From an uncultured Lachnospiraceae bacterium (lineage in GTDB: Bacteria > Bacillota > Clostridia > Lachnospirales > Lachnospiraceae): a stretch of DNA of 64,000 nt. Below the pieces are notes generated by a model. The model worked only from the letters and a program-made list of their open reading frames with translations. It made no database searches and was not told the origin of the DNA. Below, piece after piece: positions 8,725 to 17,717 of the stretch (the first letter of the stretch is position 1; every line of letters starts with the position of its first letter). The stretch is from contig CAJTJY010000001.1 of NCBI GenBank assembly GCA_910576975.1, positions 124,001 to 188,000 of the forward strand, read 5' to 3'. The position numbers and the translations under genes are program-made.

Positions 8725-9399
8725 ATGCGGCTGCTGCTTGCAGAAGATGAGAGAGACCTCTCCCGCGCTCTTTGCACGATCTTAGAGCGCAGCAAATACT
8801 CGGTGGATGCTGTCTTTGACGGAGAAGAGGCCCTTGCCTATCTCAACAGCAATAATTATGACGGATTGATTTTGGACATTATGATGCCCAAAATAGACGG
8901 ACTGACCCTTTTAAGAACGATACGCAGCCAGAAAAACCCGATACCCGTTCTACTGCTGACTGCAAAATCTGAAATCGACGACAAAGTAGTCGGACTCGAC
9001 GCTGGAGCCAACGATTACCTCACAAAGCCATTTGCCGCCAAAGAGCTGCTGGCACGGATCCGCGCCATGACCAGAGAGCTGGCACATGCAGTCAATACCT
9101 CGCTGCGTACGGGAAATCTGACTCTGGACCTTGCTGCGTTCACGCTCTCTTCCCCCAGCGGAAGCTTCCGGCTCACCAACAAGGAATTTCAGATGTTTCA
9201 GTTATTGATGGGAAACCCCGGACAAATTATTTCCAGCGAACGGTTCCTAGAGCGCATCTGGGGATATGACAGCGAAGCAGAAAACAACGTAGTCTGGGTC
9301 TATATTTCTTACTTGCGCAAAAAATTGGCGGCGCTTAAAGCCAATGTGCAAATCAAAGCTGTCCGCAATGCGGGGTATTACCTGGAGGAACTGCCATGA
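8725..9399 (+). CDS. OmpR-family response regulator
   Basis: 224-residue regulator, second gene of the CLC-regulator-kinase operon. Receiver: AEDERDLSRAL at the N-terminus, phospho-acceptor Asp in GLILDIMMPKIDGLTLL, Lys in DYLTKPFAAKELLARI. Winged helix: LTNKEFQMFQLLMGNPGQIIS to YISYLRKKL and IKAVRNAGYYLEE. The ATG at 8725 is preferred because AGGTGGG lies about 7 nt upstream; the in-frame GTG at 8713 is inside that SD. Its stop overlaps the kinase start (ATGA). Confidence 0.92.
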   Translation: MRLLLAEDERDLSRALCTILERSKYSVDAVFDGEEALAYLNSNNYDGLILDIMMPKIDGLTLLRTIRSQKNPIPVLLLTAKSEIDDKVVGLDAGANDYLTKPFAAKELLARIRAMTRELAHAVNTSLRTGNLTLDLAAFTLSSPSGSFRLTNKEFQMFQLLMGNPGQIISSERFLERIWGYDSEAENNVVWVYISYLRKKLAALKANVQIKAVRNAGYYLEELP

Positions 9400-10643
9400 T
9401 AAAAACATTGCAGCGGCGCTTTATTCTGATTTCGATGCTCTCCACTTTCCTGGTGCTTGCGGTGATCATGGGAACCATCAATATCTTGAATTATCAGAAA
9501 GTGATAGCAGACGCAGACCATGTGCTGTCCTTTCTCTCTGTCAATAACGGCTCTTTTCCAGAAGAATTTGGACCTGGCAGCATCCAGCCTAAACATCCTC
9601 CAAAGCCACTGTATTCCAGGAATTTTCGTATGTCCCCGGAAATGCCTTATGAGACCCGGTATTTTTCTGTTTTTCTCGCAAGCGACGGCACAGTGCGCTC
9701 CATCAATACCAGTAAAATTGCCGCCGTGGATGCTGACAAGGCGTCCCAATATGCCGCTCAAATCTGGAATTCAAAGAAAACCTCTGGCTTCTTGTCCCAA
9801 TACCGCTACCGCATGGAACCCTGCACAGACGGATTTCGCCTATTATGTTTAGACTGCGGCAGGAGCCTTGATACGTTTCGCGCCTTTTTGCTGACCAGCT
9901 TGTCTTGCTCTCTTCTCGGTCTATGTTCGGTATGGATTTTGGTGATTTTCTTTTCCAGGCTTGTCATGAGGCCGATAGCTGAAAGCTACGACAAACAGCG
10001 TCAATTTATCACTGACGCAGGACACGAGATTAAAACCCCGCTTACCATTATTAATTCCAACTTGGAAATTCTGGAAATGGAATGCGGAGAGACAGAATGG
10101 GGGCTCGCCATCCAAAAGCAAACCGCAAGGCTTGCCGGTTTAACCAGCAATCTGATTTATCTCTCCCGTATGGAAGAGACAGCGCATAAACTGCAAAAAA
10201 TCACATTCTCTCTTTCTGACCTGGTAGAAGAGGCAGTCCAATCTTTCCATGCCCCTGCCGCCACCCAGAATAAAGTGATATCTTTTGCAATCGCACCGCT
10301 GATTTCTTACTATGGAGACGAAGCTTCCATTCAGCAGCTTATAACTATTTTGATCGACAACGCCGTCAAATATTCCCCGCCTCAGGGCCTGATTGAGGTC
10401 TCCCTGGAAAAGCGGGGAAAAAATATTTGCTTTATGGTATCTAATACGGCAAAACAGCTCTCAGAGGAAAACATTCCTCATCTCTTTGACCGTTTCTATC
10501 GGGCGGATGCCTCTAGAAATTCAGAAACAGGGGGATATGGCATCGGGCTGTCTATCGCCCTGGCCGTTACAAGAGCGCACAAGGGCAAGATTTCTGCAAA
10601 AATTGGAGATCAAAACTCCCTTACGATAACTGTAATTCTGTAG
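9396..10643 (+). CDS. sensor histidine kinase
   Basis: 415-residue membrane kinase. Membrane segments are at about residues 10-32 and 167-190, enclosing an extracytoplasmic sensor region of about 130 residues with a proline-rich stretch (PKHPPKPLY). Cytoplasmic motifs: H-box QFITDAGHEIKTPLTIINSN, N-box ILIDNAVKYSP, G-box GGYGIGLSIALAVTRAHKG. The start overlaps the regulator stop by ATGA, and SD GGAGGAACTGCC is well placed. Its 3' end overlaps the convergent sigma-like gene by 23 nt. Coupling to a CLC transporter suggests ion or acid stress as signal; that is inference. Confidence 0.92.
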   Translation: MIKTLQRRFILISMLSTFLVLAVIMGTINILNYQKVIADADHVLSFLSVNNGSFPEEFGPGSIQPKHPPKPLYSRNFRMSPEMPYETRYFSVFLASDGTVRSINTSKIAAVDADKASQYAAQIWNSKKTSGFLSQYRYRMEPCTDGFRLLCLDCGRSLDTFRAFLLTSLSCSLLGLCSVWILVIFFSRLVMRPIAESYDKQRQFITDAGHEIKTPLTIINSNLEILEMECGETEWGLAIQKQTARLAGLTSNLIYLSRMEETAHKLQKITFSLSDLVEEAVQSFHAPAATQNKVISFAIAPLISYYGDEASIQQLITILIDNAVKYSPPQGLIEVSLEKRGKNICFMVSNTAKQLSEENIPHLFDRFYRADASRNSETGGYGIGLSIALAVTRAHKGKISAKIGDQNSLTITVIL

Positions 10644-11223
10644 ACTTTAAATATCTTCTCAGGGAGAACATGCGCCGCTTCGCTCTTTTTTTATGATGAA
10701 TTTTGGAGAGAACCTCTTTTTGCTCCTGCAAAGTCAGGGGTTCTTTCTCATATTCAAAAATATCCGTTTCAATATTATTCAACAGTTCATAAATGTCACT
10801 TTCTCTATTGTCAGCATATGTAATTCCCGTTGTGGTTCCAATCTCCATTAATTGATAAAACACCTGCCGCTGCTCTGTTCGAAGACAAGTAGCCATCATC
10901 TCTTTCTCCTCAATAATCTCTTTCTGAATCAGCCAGGCGATCGTCGCCTCTTCCTGATGGGCTTGCAAATATTGCAGGCAGCAGTATCGTGCCACAGAGC
11001 CAATCCAGTTCTCAAAATCATTATCATCCCGAAAGCTTGCCGCATGATCCCAGACAGCCTGTACAGTACGGCAAAGGCACTCCTGCTGCAAATGCGGCAG
11101 GGTAAATAAATGCTTACGAATGATAGATATCAGCCGTTCTCCATGTTCTGTCACCAGATATTCCAACGCTTTCACATTGCGAAGCCGCAGTTGCGCTACC
11201 AGGTTTTCTTTTCCTATTCTCAT
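10621..11223 (-). CDS. ECF-type sigma factor region 2, probable sigma/anti-sigma deletion fusion
   Basis: 200 residues. Residues 8-90 resemble sigma-70 region 2 of ECF factors (LEYLVTEHGERLISIIRKHL, QQECLCRTVQAVWDHAASF, FENWIGSVARYCCLQYLQ, the latter resembling the -10 recognition helix). The usual region 4 helix-turn-helix is missing. From about residue 140 the sequence becomes SDIYELLNNIETDIFEYEKE and then LTLQEQKEVLSKI. That resembles the N-terminus of the DUF4179-type anti-sigma factors usually encoded directly downstream of such sigma genes (family knowledge). I infer an internal deletion fusing the two genes. Probably non-functional or altered. It overlaps the kinase gene at its 3' end. 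Confidence 0.55.
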   Translation of the reverse strand: MRIGKENLVAQLRLRNVKALEYLVTEHGERLISIIRKHLFTLPHLQQECLCRTVQAVWDHAASFRDDNDFENWIGSVARYCCLQYLQAHQEEATIAWLIQKEIIEEKEMMATCLRTEQRQVFYQLMEIGTTTGITYADNRESDIYELLNNIETDIFEYEKEPLTLQEQKEVLSKIHHKKRAKRRMFSLRRYLKSTELQLS

Positions 11224-11334
11224 AACAACACCGCCCTTTGCCAGATAAAACGATCTTTATATTTCTTATTGTAGCAAAAAATCGTTTACCTTTTCTTTTG
11301 GATTTTCTTAAGTTTTTCTTAGAAATTCTTATTC

Positions 11335-11460
11335 TTGATGGATGTTTGCATTCCCAGAGACGCTATCCATCCGGTGATTTTCCTTGCCGGACAGATAGCT
11401 GCCTTTTACTTTATTAGATGCTTTTTCCTTGCAAAAAGTTGCATCTTTTTATTTTATTTC
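11335..11460 (+). ncRNA. possible orphan structured RNA with terminator-like end
   Basis: In the otherwise empty 11224-11458 interval, the plus strand can form ATGGAT...ATCCAT (about 11338-11372), a CCGG...CCGG hairpin, and an alternative GCTATC...GATAGC pairing around it. These are followed by AGATGC...GCATCT with TTTTTATTTT. No plus-strand gene feeds this terminator. It is antisense in direction to both neighbours. Only inspection supports it. Confidence 0.25.
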
Positions 11461-12355
11461 ATCTTTTTTTATACTCTGCCAAAGGCATTGGTCCTTCCAG
11501 TACCTCTCTCCCAATGTAAAGCATATTGTCTTCCCGTACTTTCGTGCTCCACTTGACTAGGGAGATTGCTCCGCATTCCAGCTCCAATGCCGTGATGCAG
11601 CGTGGATGGACACAGCTTCCGTCATTGAAATAATAGCTTTCCCCTGGCTTTGGAAAAGAAGGACGATGGGTATGACCAGCCACTAACAACGTCTCATGCT
11701 CTCTGGCCCATTCGGAAAGCTTTCGTTCTGTCTTTTCTTTTCTTTGATAATTCTTAGCTGCGCTGGTGGGATCGTTGCAACCTGCAAGTTCCAGCGGACG
11801 CCAGAGATAGCGGACCAGAAACCTCGTAAACTTCCACAAGGTATCGTTCCAGAAATCTCCCTGATGTCCATGCACTAGCAATAACTCCATGCCGCTGTGA
11901 ATTTCCTGAAGACGAATGGCTTCCTGCACTTTCATATCCGGAAAGAGACTTTTCATTCGCGCCTCTGTGTCACAATAGTAACTATGACAATGAGACTTAA
12001 AATATTTTTGGCGCTCCTTTTTGCGGTCATGGTTTCCAAACAGCATATAAAACCGCCCTTTCCGGTACAACTCTCCCATGATCCAGAACTGATTGCTGTG
12101 AATTCTCACAATGTCGCCCAAATTACGGTTTTCCCACAGTTCATCTCCGTCCCCAAGCTCAATATAGGTAAAATTCCTGCGGTTATAATACTGCAGCGCC
12201 GCAAAGAATAGATTCTGGTTGGGCTGAAAATTATCACCCCAATTGCCGATTCCACGATGACAATCGCTCATCAACACGATGCGGCTCCCTTTATCAATGC
12301 GAAGGCACAGCGCTTTCTCATATGCCTGGTCCAGTTTTTTTGCAGTGCGGCTCAT
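11459..12355 (-). CDS. calcineurin-like metallophosphoesterase
   Basis: 298-residue two-metal phosphoesterase. Metal-binding motifs are visible in order: SDCHRG (DxH, about residues 30-35), GDGDE (about 68-72), FGNHDRK (about 105-111), LLVHGHQGD and LLVAGHTHRPSF (GHxH). No signal peptide. The start overlaps the stop of the upstream DUF4474 gene (ATGA), so the two are translationally coupled. The insert between the GNHD and HGH motifs (about residues 115-160) resembles UDP-diacylglucosamine hydrolase-type enzymes only loosely. Substrate unknown. Confidence 0.88.
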   Translation of the reverse strand: MSRTAKKLDQAYEKALCLRIDKGSRIVLMSDCHRGIGNWGDNFQPNQNLFFAALQYYNRRNFTYIELGDGDELWENRNLGDIVRIHSNQFWIMGELYRKGRFYMLFGNHDRKKERQKYFKSHCHSYYCDTEARMKSLFPDMKVQEAIRLQEIHSGMELLLVHGHQGDFWNDTLWKFTRFLVRYLWRPLELAGCNDPTSAAKNYQRKEKTERKLSEWAREHETLLVAGHTHRPSFPKPGESYYFNDGSCVHPRCITALELECGAISLVKWSTKVREDNMLYIGREVLEGPMPLAEYKKR

Positions 12356-13272
12356 TTTCTTTTCTTCCCCCGGGCAATTCTTCCCGTTTTGACAATGATA
12401 GAAAAAATCCTCGGATATGCCTGCATCAAGTAATCTAATTTGTCAATCGTCCTGGTAAAATCTTTGGTAACACGATGATAGAGCTTGCAATTATGACGAT
12501 TTTGCCACTGAATCCACCTTTTAAATAGTTTGCCATATTTAGAAGGCTGCTTTGCTTTGGGCTGATAGAGACGGAAAGACACTCTGTGATACCAAATATG
12601 GAAATCTTCTGGCTGATACCCTGCGCGGTAACATCCTTCCATAAAAGCTTCCAGCATATCCAAATGCGGAAATGTCAAAGACACCTCCAACATTAACTCT
12701 GCCGGCCAGGAAAATTCCCCTAATGAAAATCCAGTAAGCCACCAATGCTTTTTCTCCCGCTGAAACAAGCGCTTTCCATTTTTGTAGAGCACGATGCTGA
12801 TCGGAAGCTCTTCGTCCAAAGAAGCGCACTGATAAAATACTTTCTGTGGATCTTCCTCATTCCCCCACTCCTCTTCTACATAAATGCCTGCCTCCGCCCC
12901 AGTAGTCACGCCGTACTGTCCTTTCCAAAACTCGATCATCCAGCGTCTGTCTCCATATTCAAAATAAATCGGCTCGCTGTCAATGATCATATTCATTGCA
13001 GGCGCCATTTCATCATATAGTTTTCCATAGCCAAATTCTCTCTGCCATGCGTCTTCCAAAGAATAGAAGATATCTTTTTGATCGTCATAGGCAAAGCCAA
13101 ACGGCTTCAATGCTTGATTGATGTCCTGCATTTTCTCTTGATCGCAACGCTTTCTTACCAAGCATTTGGCACGTTTATGACGCCAGTGCCGCAGGCAGCA
13201 AAAGACGACTACAAGCAGTAAAGTCACTGCAAAGATTCCAATTATGATCCAATTAATACACAAACTCTCCAA
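12352..13272 (-). CDS. DUF4474 domain membrane-anchored protein
   Basis: 306 residues. One N-terminal membrane segment (INWIIIGIFAVTLLLVVVFC, about residues 8-27) is followed by a basic stretch. The DUF4474 domain starts near NQALKPFGFAYDDQKDIFYS (about 52-71) and continues through SEPIYFEYGDRRWMIEFWKG and QYGVTTGAEAGIYVEEEWG. Family function is unknown. A basic tail (KTGRIARGKKRK) ends the protein. It is the first gene of a two-gene unit with the phosphoesterase (4-nt overlap). Confidence 0.75.
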   Translation of the reverse strand: MESLCINWIIIGIFAVTLLLVVVFCCLRHWRHKRAKCLVRKRCDQEKMQDINQALKPFGFAYDDQKDIFYSLEDAWQREFGYGKLYDEMAPAMNMIIDSEPIYFEYGDRRWMIEFWKGQYGVTTGAEAGIYVEEEWGNEEDPQKVFYQCASLDEELPISIVLYKNGKRLFQREKKHWWLTGFSLGEFSWPAELMLEVSLTFPHLDMLEAFMEGCYRAGYQPEDFHIWYHRVSFRLYQPKAKQPSKYGKLFKRWIQWQNRHNCKLYHRVTKDFTRTIDKLDYLMQAYPRIFSIIVKTGRIARGKKRK

Positions 13273-13477
13273 CTCCTTTCCTGAGCGCTAGGAACGATCC
13301 CGACGCACGCTTATGTTCCACAGGCTAGCATTTCAAACGCCAGTGGCACATTGAGGATCGCCGCCTTTCGGCAGCTTGATCCTATTATTAATATATTCAG
13401 AAAGAATTAGAGCGTTCTGCCGCAACTGTGATCCAAAAATCTGCACATTCTCTTGCACAGCAAAAAGGACGGCAAAA

Positions 13478-13512
13478 GGCGGCGGACAAGCACAATGGCT
13501 TGATCCGCCGCC
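13478..13512 (-). terminator. intrinsic terminator downstream of metH
   Basis: On the minus strand GGCGGCGGA (13504-13512) pairs with TCCGCCGCC (13478-13486), extended by GCTTG/CAAGC, followed by TTTTGCCGTCCTTTTT. It follows metH by about 75 nt. A second AGGATC...GATCCT dyad lies at 13354-13383. The rest of 13273-13588 holds no supported gene. Confidence 0.75.
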
Positions 13513-13588
13513 AAAATTGAAAATATTATTTTTGTGCAATCATCTTTTTTAATCTGATAAAGATAGCAATCTGACTTTTATCATAATT

Positions 13589-15982
13589 CTAAACATTAGT
13601 TCTCTCAAAAAGTTCATTGGCATACCGTACCGAGCCCATGGCGTCTTTGGAATAAAAATCCGCACCGATCATATCCGCATACGTCTGCGTAAGTACCGCG
13701 CCGCCCACCATCACTTTACAGCTCGGAAGTTCCTCTTTGAGCAATTTTATCGTCGCCTCCATGTTTGCCACCGTAGTAGTCATCAATGCGCTCAATCCCA
13801 CCAGCTTTACTTGATGCTCTCTTGCCGCTTTCAGCACTAGCTGAGGATCTACGTCTTTGCCCAAATCTATCACCTGGAACCCATAATTCTCAAGCAGCAC
13901 TTTGACAATGTTTTTTCCGATATCATGAATATCCCCTTTTACCGTAGCGATTACAATCGTCCCTTTAGAGGCAGAGGCATCCCCTTTTGCCTTTAAATGC
14001 TCTTTGATTGCGTCAAAACCAGCTTTCGCCGCATCTGCGCTCATCAAAAGCTGGGGCAAAAATACTGATTTCTTTTCAAACCCCTGCCCCACCTGGTCTA
14101 GAGCGGGAATCAGCTCCTGATCAATAACTTCCAAAGGCTTTTTTGTCTCTAATTCCTTTTTCGCCGCCTGATATGCGCTTTCCACCAAGCCCCTGACCAC
14201 TGCGTCAAAAAGGCTGACCTCCCCGGACTTTGCGGCAACCTGCTTGGGCTGCTGCTCTTGCTTGGAATATGCTGAAATATAATCTGCACACTGGCTGTCG
14301 CTTCCGTTTAGCGCACAATAGGCATGATAAGCGCTCATCATCGCCTCGCTGGCAGGATTGATAATCCCGGCGCTTAAGCCCTGAGCCAGCGCCATCGTAA
14401 AAAATGCCGTATTGACCCGTTCCCGCTGAGGAAGCCCGAAAGAAATATTAGATACCCCAAGAGTAGTGTGCACGCCGAGCACATGACGGACATAGTGCAA
14501 GGCATCGAGAGTGACTTTGGCATTTTCCTGCCCGGTGCTGATCGTCATAGTCAGGGTATCGATCAGCAAATCTTTTTTCTGAATGCCGTATTTTGCCGCC
14601 TCTGCAATGATCTTTTCGGCAATCTGAATCCGCCCCTCTGCCGTCTTTGGAATTCCTCCCTCATCCAGAGTCAGGCACACGACCATTGCGCCATATTTTG
14701 CCGCCAGAGGAAAAACCGCATCCATCGACTCCTGCTTGCCATTGACAGAATTCAACAGAGGTTTTCCATTATAGAGGCGCAGCGCTGTCTCCATGGCTCT
14801 TGCGTCTGAGGTGTCGATCTGCAAAGGAAGATCCGTAATGCCCTGCAATCCAGTAACGACTGACCGCATCATCTTCACCTCGTCAATCTCAGGAAGACCC
14901 ACGTTTACATCAAGGATATGCGCTCCCAGGTCCTGCTGCGCCAAGGCTTCCTTATAAATGTATTCCAGATCCTGATCCCGAAGCGCCTGCTTAAACCGCG
15001 ACTTCCCAGTGGGATTAATCCGCTCCCCGATGATTTTGGGACGGTCATTGAACTCCACTGCATGGGTGTAGGAAGATACCATGGAACGGTTTTTGTCCGA
15101 TACTGCCAGAGGAGGAATGCCACTGCAAGCCTCCACCAATGCCGCTAGGTGCGCCGGAGTCGTCCCGCAGCATCCCCCTAAGATCGAAACGCCGTCCAGG
15201 GCAATTTCCTTCATCACCGCTGCAAACTCTTTCGCTCCCACATGAAAGCAGGTCTTTCCATCCACCACGGACGGAAGCCCGGCATTGGGATTGACCACAA
15301 TGGGCAAAGAAGTAAGTTCCCGAAGCCTGGGGAGAAACTTCTGCATCACATCAGGTCCAAACCCGCAGTTCAATCCCAGAGCGTCTGCCCCAAGTCCTTC
15401 GAGCAATGCCACTGCCGCCGCCATATCCGCTCCTGTCAGCAATTTGCCTTCTTCGTCGAATACCATTGTCACTACAATGGGCAGGCTGGTGTTTTCTTTG
15501 GCGGCAAGCACTGCCGCCTTTATCTCATAGGTATCGTTCATGGTCTCGATCAGGCATAAATCCGCGCCTGCCTGTGCGCCTGCCACACACATCGGCTTGA
15601 ACGCCTCGTAAGCTTCCTCAAATGACAGATCGCCCAACGGTTCCAATAACTTGCCAAGAGATCCGATATCCAAAGCCGCATAAGCTTCCCTGCCAGATTC
15701 TGCGATTGCGCGCTTTACGATGGCAATGCCTTTTGCGGTTAATTCTTCGCAAGTATAGCCTGTCCCCTCTACCTTAAAGGGGTTTGCCCCGAAAGTATTG
15801 GCTTTTATGATGTTGCATCCAGAGGCAAGATATTGCTTATGAATATCCAGAATCACCTCCTCTTTGGAGATATTCCACAACTCCGGCAGCTCTCCGGAAG
15901 AAAGCCCCCGCTCCTGGAGCATGGTACCCATTGCACCGTCAAAAAATAATAGCTGATTTCCTAATTGTTCTTTAAAGCCCAT
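13589..15982 (-). CDS. metH: cobalamin-dependent methionine synthase, without reactivation domain
   Basis: Transfers a methyl group from 5-methyl-THF via cobalamin to homocysteine. The 797-residue protein contains a homocysteine-binding barrel (FDGAMGTMLQERG at the start; zinc Cys in LNCGFGPD and GGCCGTTPAH), a pterin-binding barrel (IIGERINPTGKSRFKQALRD), the helical cap and the B12 Rossmann domain with KGDIHDIGKNIVKVLLENYG (DxHxxG, His as lower cobalt ligand). It stops there; the AdoMet reactivation domain of E. coli-type MetH is absent and is supplied by the gene upstream. ATG 15982 is chosen because AAGGAG lies 7 nt upstream; it overlaps the activation gene by 11 nt. Confidence 0.95.
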   Translation of the reverse strand: MGFKEQLGNQLLFFDGAMGTMLQERGLSSGELPELWNISKEEVILDIHKQYLASGCNIIKANTFGANPFKVEGTGYTCEELTAKGIAIVKRAIAESGREAYAALDIGSLGKLLEPLGDLSFEEAYEAFKPMCVAGAQAGADLCLIETMNDTYEIKAAVLAAKENTSLPIVVTMVFDEEGKLLTGADMAAAVALLEGLGADALGLNCGFGPDVMQKFLPRLRELTSLPIVVNPNAGLPSVVDGKTCFHVGAKEFAAVMKEIALDGVSILGGCCGTTPAHLAALVEACSGIPPLAVSDKNRSMVSSYTHAVEFNDRPKIIGERINPTGKSRFKQALRDQDLEYIYKEALAQQDLGAHILDVNVGLPEIDEVKMMRSVVTGLQGITDLPLQIDTSDARAMETALRLYNGKPLLNSVNGKQESMDAVFPLAAKYGAMVVCLTLDEGGIPKTAEGRIQIAEKIIAEAAKYGIQKKDLLIDTLTMTISTGQENAKVTLDALHYVRHVLGVHTTLGVSNISFGLPQRERVNTAFFTMALAQGLSAGIINPASEAMMSAYHAYCALNGSDSQCADYISAYSKQEQQPKQVAAKSGEVSLFDAVVRGLVESAYQAAKKELETKKPLEVIDQELIPALDQVGQGFEKKSVFLPQLLMSADAAKAGFDAIKEHLKAKGDASASKGTIVIATVKGDIHDIGKNIVKVLLENYGFQVIDLGKDVDPQLVLKAAREHQVKLVGLSALMTTTVANMEATIKLLKEELPSCKVMVGGAVLTQTYADMIGADFYSKDAMGSVRYANELFERTNV

Positions 15983-16634
15983 TTGCTTCTCCTTCCTGCC
16001 GGAATTCACAATCTGTCTTCATACAGAGACTGCACTTCTCCATCTGACAGGATTCCCTCTCTTTTGTCGTAAGCCCGATCACCGCTGTCACAGACTTGGA
16101 AGGCATCATCAGATTGCCCTCTGTCAAAACTACTCCAATCCGCTTGCCGCACGCTAACATCTCAAAAATATCTTTCTGATGGTCCAATGCAAAATCTCCG
16201 TAACCGGGACTGAACCTGGGACGCAGATACAAGCCCCGCTCTCTGGCTTGCTTTCGCACGGCGTCTTCCACCTCATCTACATAACTCTCGATGCACGCCG
16301 CCCCTGCCGCCTGCACCACTGCCGCTTTCGCCATGTTGCAAACAGAATATTTGCGAATCAAAAAATCCGCTGTGCGCCCAATAGTAGCTGCCAGCAGCAC
16401 GGCACGCTCACAGCCCTTGAGATTGACTGCCAGATGGCGGCTCTCAACCTCAAGGCTTCCTATTCTTATTCGATCCCCGTTTACTTTGCACTCATATTCC
16501 TGATAAACGCTTTTGGGACTGCTGCCCTGTTCCAATTCCGCTGCAATGGCTTCTATCATCTCAGCCGTCCCTGGATCCAGTTGCTGCCCCCGGTATCCTA
16601 AATACCGCAGGGTTTCTTTTCTGTCTGCTTTCAT
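15972..16634 (-). CDS. MetH reactivation domain protein (stand-alone)
   Basis: 220-residue stand-alone counterpart of the MetH C-terminal domain that reductively methylates inactive cob(II)alamin with AdoMet. Recognisable motifs: LRPRFSPGYGDFALDHQKDI (about residues 141-160; the RxSPGYxD signature) and LMMPSKSVTAVIGLT. The C-terminus carries a Cys cluster (CQMEKCSLCMKTDC), known in these short forms and possibly a metal site. It sits between metF and metH and overlaps metH by 11 nt, which fits a role as MetH partner. Confidence 0.88.
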   Translation of the reverse strand: MKADRKETLRYLGYRGQQLDPGTAEMIEAIAAELEQGSSPKSVYQEYECKVNGDRIRIGSLEVESRHLAVNLKGCERAVLLAATIGRTADFLIRKYSVCNMAKAAVVQAAGAACIESYVDEVEDAVRKQARERGLYLRPRFSPGYGDFALDHQKDIFEMLACGKRIGVVLTEGNLMMPSKSVTAVIGLTTKERESCQMEKCSLCMKTDCEFRQEGEANGL

Positions 16635-16649
16635 TGATTCCGCTCTTTT

Positions 16650-17522
16650 CTAACCTGCATGGTAAATTTCTGACAAATTTTTTAAAATAGCCCCTGCCAC
16701 GTCTGGCTTGTTCATGGTATAAATATGGACGTTATTGACGCCATTGGCAATTAAGTCAATAATCTGCTCTGTGGCATATGCAATCCCTGCTTGCCCAAGC
16801 GCTGCCGGATGATCTGCAAAGCGCTCTACAATCGCACGAAACCGCTGGGGAAGCGCAGTCCCAGACAGCGCCGTGATGCGCTTGATCTGATTTACATTGG
16901 TCACCGGCATAATTCCCGCTATCACTGGAACCTGAATATTTTTCTTCAAAGCCCTGTAAAGGAAATTATAGAGGATATTGTTGTCAAAAAACATCTGGGT
17001 CGTGAGAAATTCACAGCCTGCTTCCACTTTCTGTTTCAGATAATTCAAATCCGCATCCACAGATTCCGCTTCTGGATGTCCTTCTGGATAGCAGGCGCCG
17101 CCAATGCAGAAATCTCCGAATGACTTGATTTCCTCTATCAGGTCGCTTGCATGACGATATTGGCCAGGCAAGGGAAAATCCAGATTTTCTGGAATGTCTC
17201 CACGAAGCGCCAGGATGTTCTCAATATGATGTTGCTGCAGTTTTGCAAGCACCTCCTGAATCTTTTCTCTTCCAGAGGAAGCACAGGTAAGATGCGCCAG
17301 CGCCGTGACCCCGTTGACATTCTGCACCTCGTTTGCCATGTCTACGGTATGCTCGCTGATACCGCCGCTTGCCCCATAGGTAACACTGATATAGGCTGGT
17401 TTCAGAATTGCCATTTCCTTTACTACTTGATGTGCCTTTTTAAGTTCTGAGCCTTTTTTGGGTGGAAATAATTCACAACTTATGGTTACTTCTTTTGTCT
17501 TTAATAGTTCTGAAATCTTCAT
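16650..17522 (-). CDS. metF: 5,10-methylenetetrahydrofolate reductase
   Basis: 290-residue FAD enzyme making 5-methyl-THF, the methyl donor for MetH. Visible family features: ISCELFPPKKGSE at the N-terminus, YISVTYGASGG, LAHLTCASSGREKI, ILALRGDIPE and FLTTQMFFDN. Length is normal for the bacterial short form. First gene of metF - activation domain - metH (gaps 15 nt and an 11-nt overlap). A clear sigma-A promoter lies 72 nt upstream. No SAM or cobalamin riboswitch is visible between promoter and start, so control is not by those elements. Confidence 0.95.
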   Translation of the reverse strand: MKISELLKTKEVTISCELFPPKKGSELKKAHQVVKEMAILKPAYISVTYGASGGISEHTVDMANEVQNVNGVTALAHLTCASSGREKIQEVLAKLQQHHIENILALRGDIPENLDFPLPGQYRHASDLIEEIKSFGDFCIGGACYPEGHPEAESVDADLNYLKQKVEAGCEFLTTQMFFDNNILYNFLYRALKKNIQVPVIAGIMPVTNVNQIKRITALSGTALPQRFRAIVERFADHPAALGQAGIAYATEQIIDLIANGVNNVHIYTMNKPDVAGAILKNLSEIYHAG

Positions 17523-17593
17523 AAATTCCTCTGCTTCTTTCTTAAATTATAACGCATCGCATTCCATTTGGTAATACTTTCACGCTGTAAACC

Positions 17594-17622
17594 ATTATAA
17601 TAATTTGGTTTTTAAAAGTCAA
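17594..17622 (-). promoter_or_regulatory. sigma-A promoter of the metF operon
   Basis: Minus strand: -35 TTGACT (17617-17622), 17-nt spacer, -10 TATAAT (17594-17599). The expected start is near 17587, giving a leader of about 65 nt. Confidence 0.75.
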
Positions 17623-17717
17623 ACATTACGCTATTTTTGAGTTTTCATATGTATAGACTTCCCCAAAAAACAGATACTATGACCAGCAGCAAAATCTATA
17701 AAAAAAGAGGTATTCAA

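Noticed and set aside
13333..13539. 68-codon minus-strand frame after metH
   Set aside because: It is built over the terminator hairpin and has no SD or recognisable sequence.
17523..17636. SAM or cobalamin riboswitch controlling metF
   Set aside because: The space between promoter and start is about 65 nt and lacks the conserved cores.
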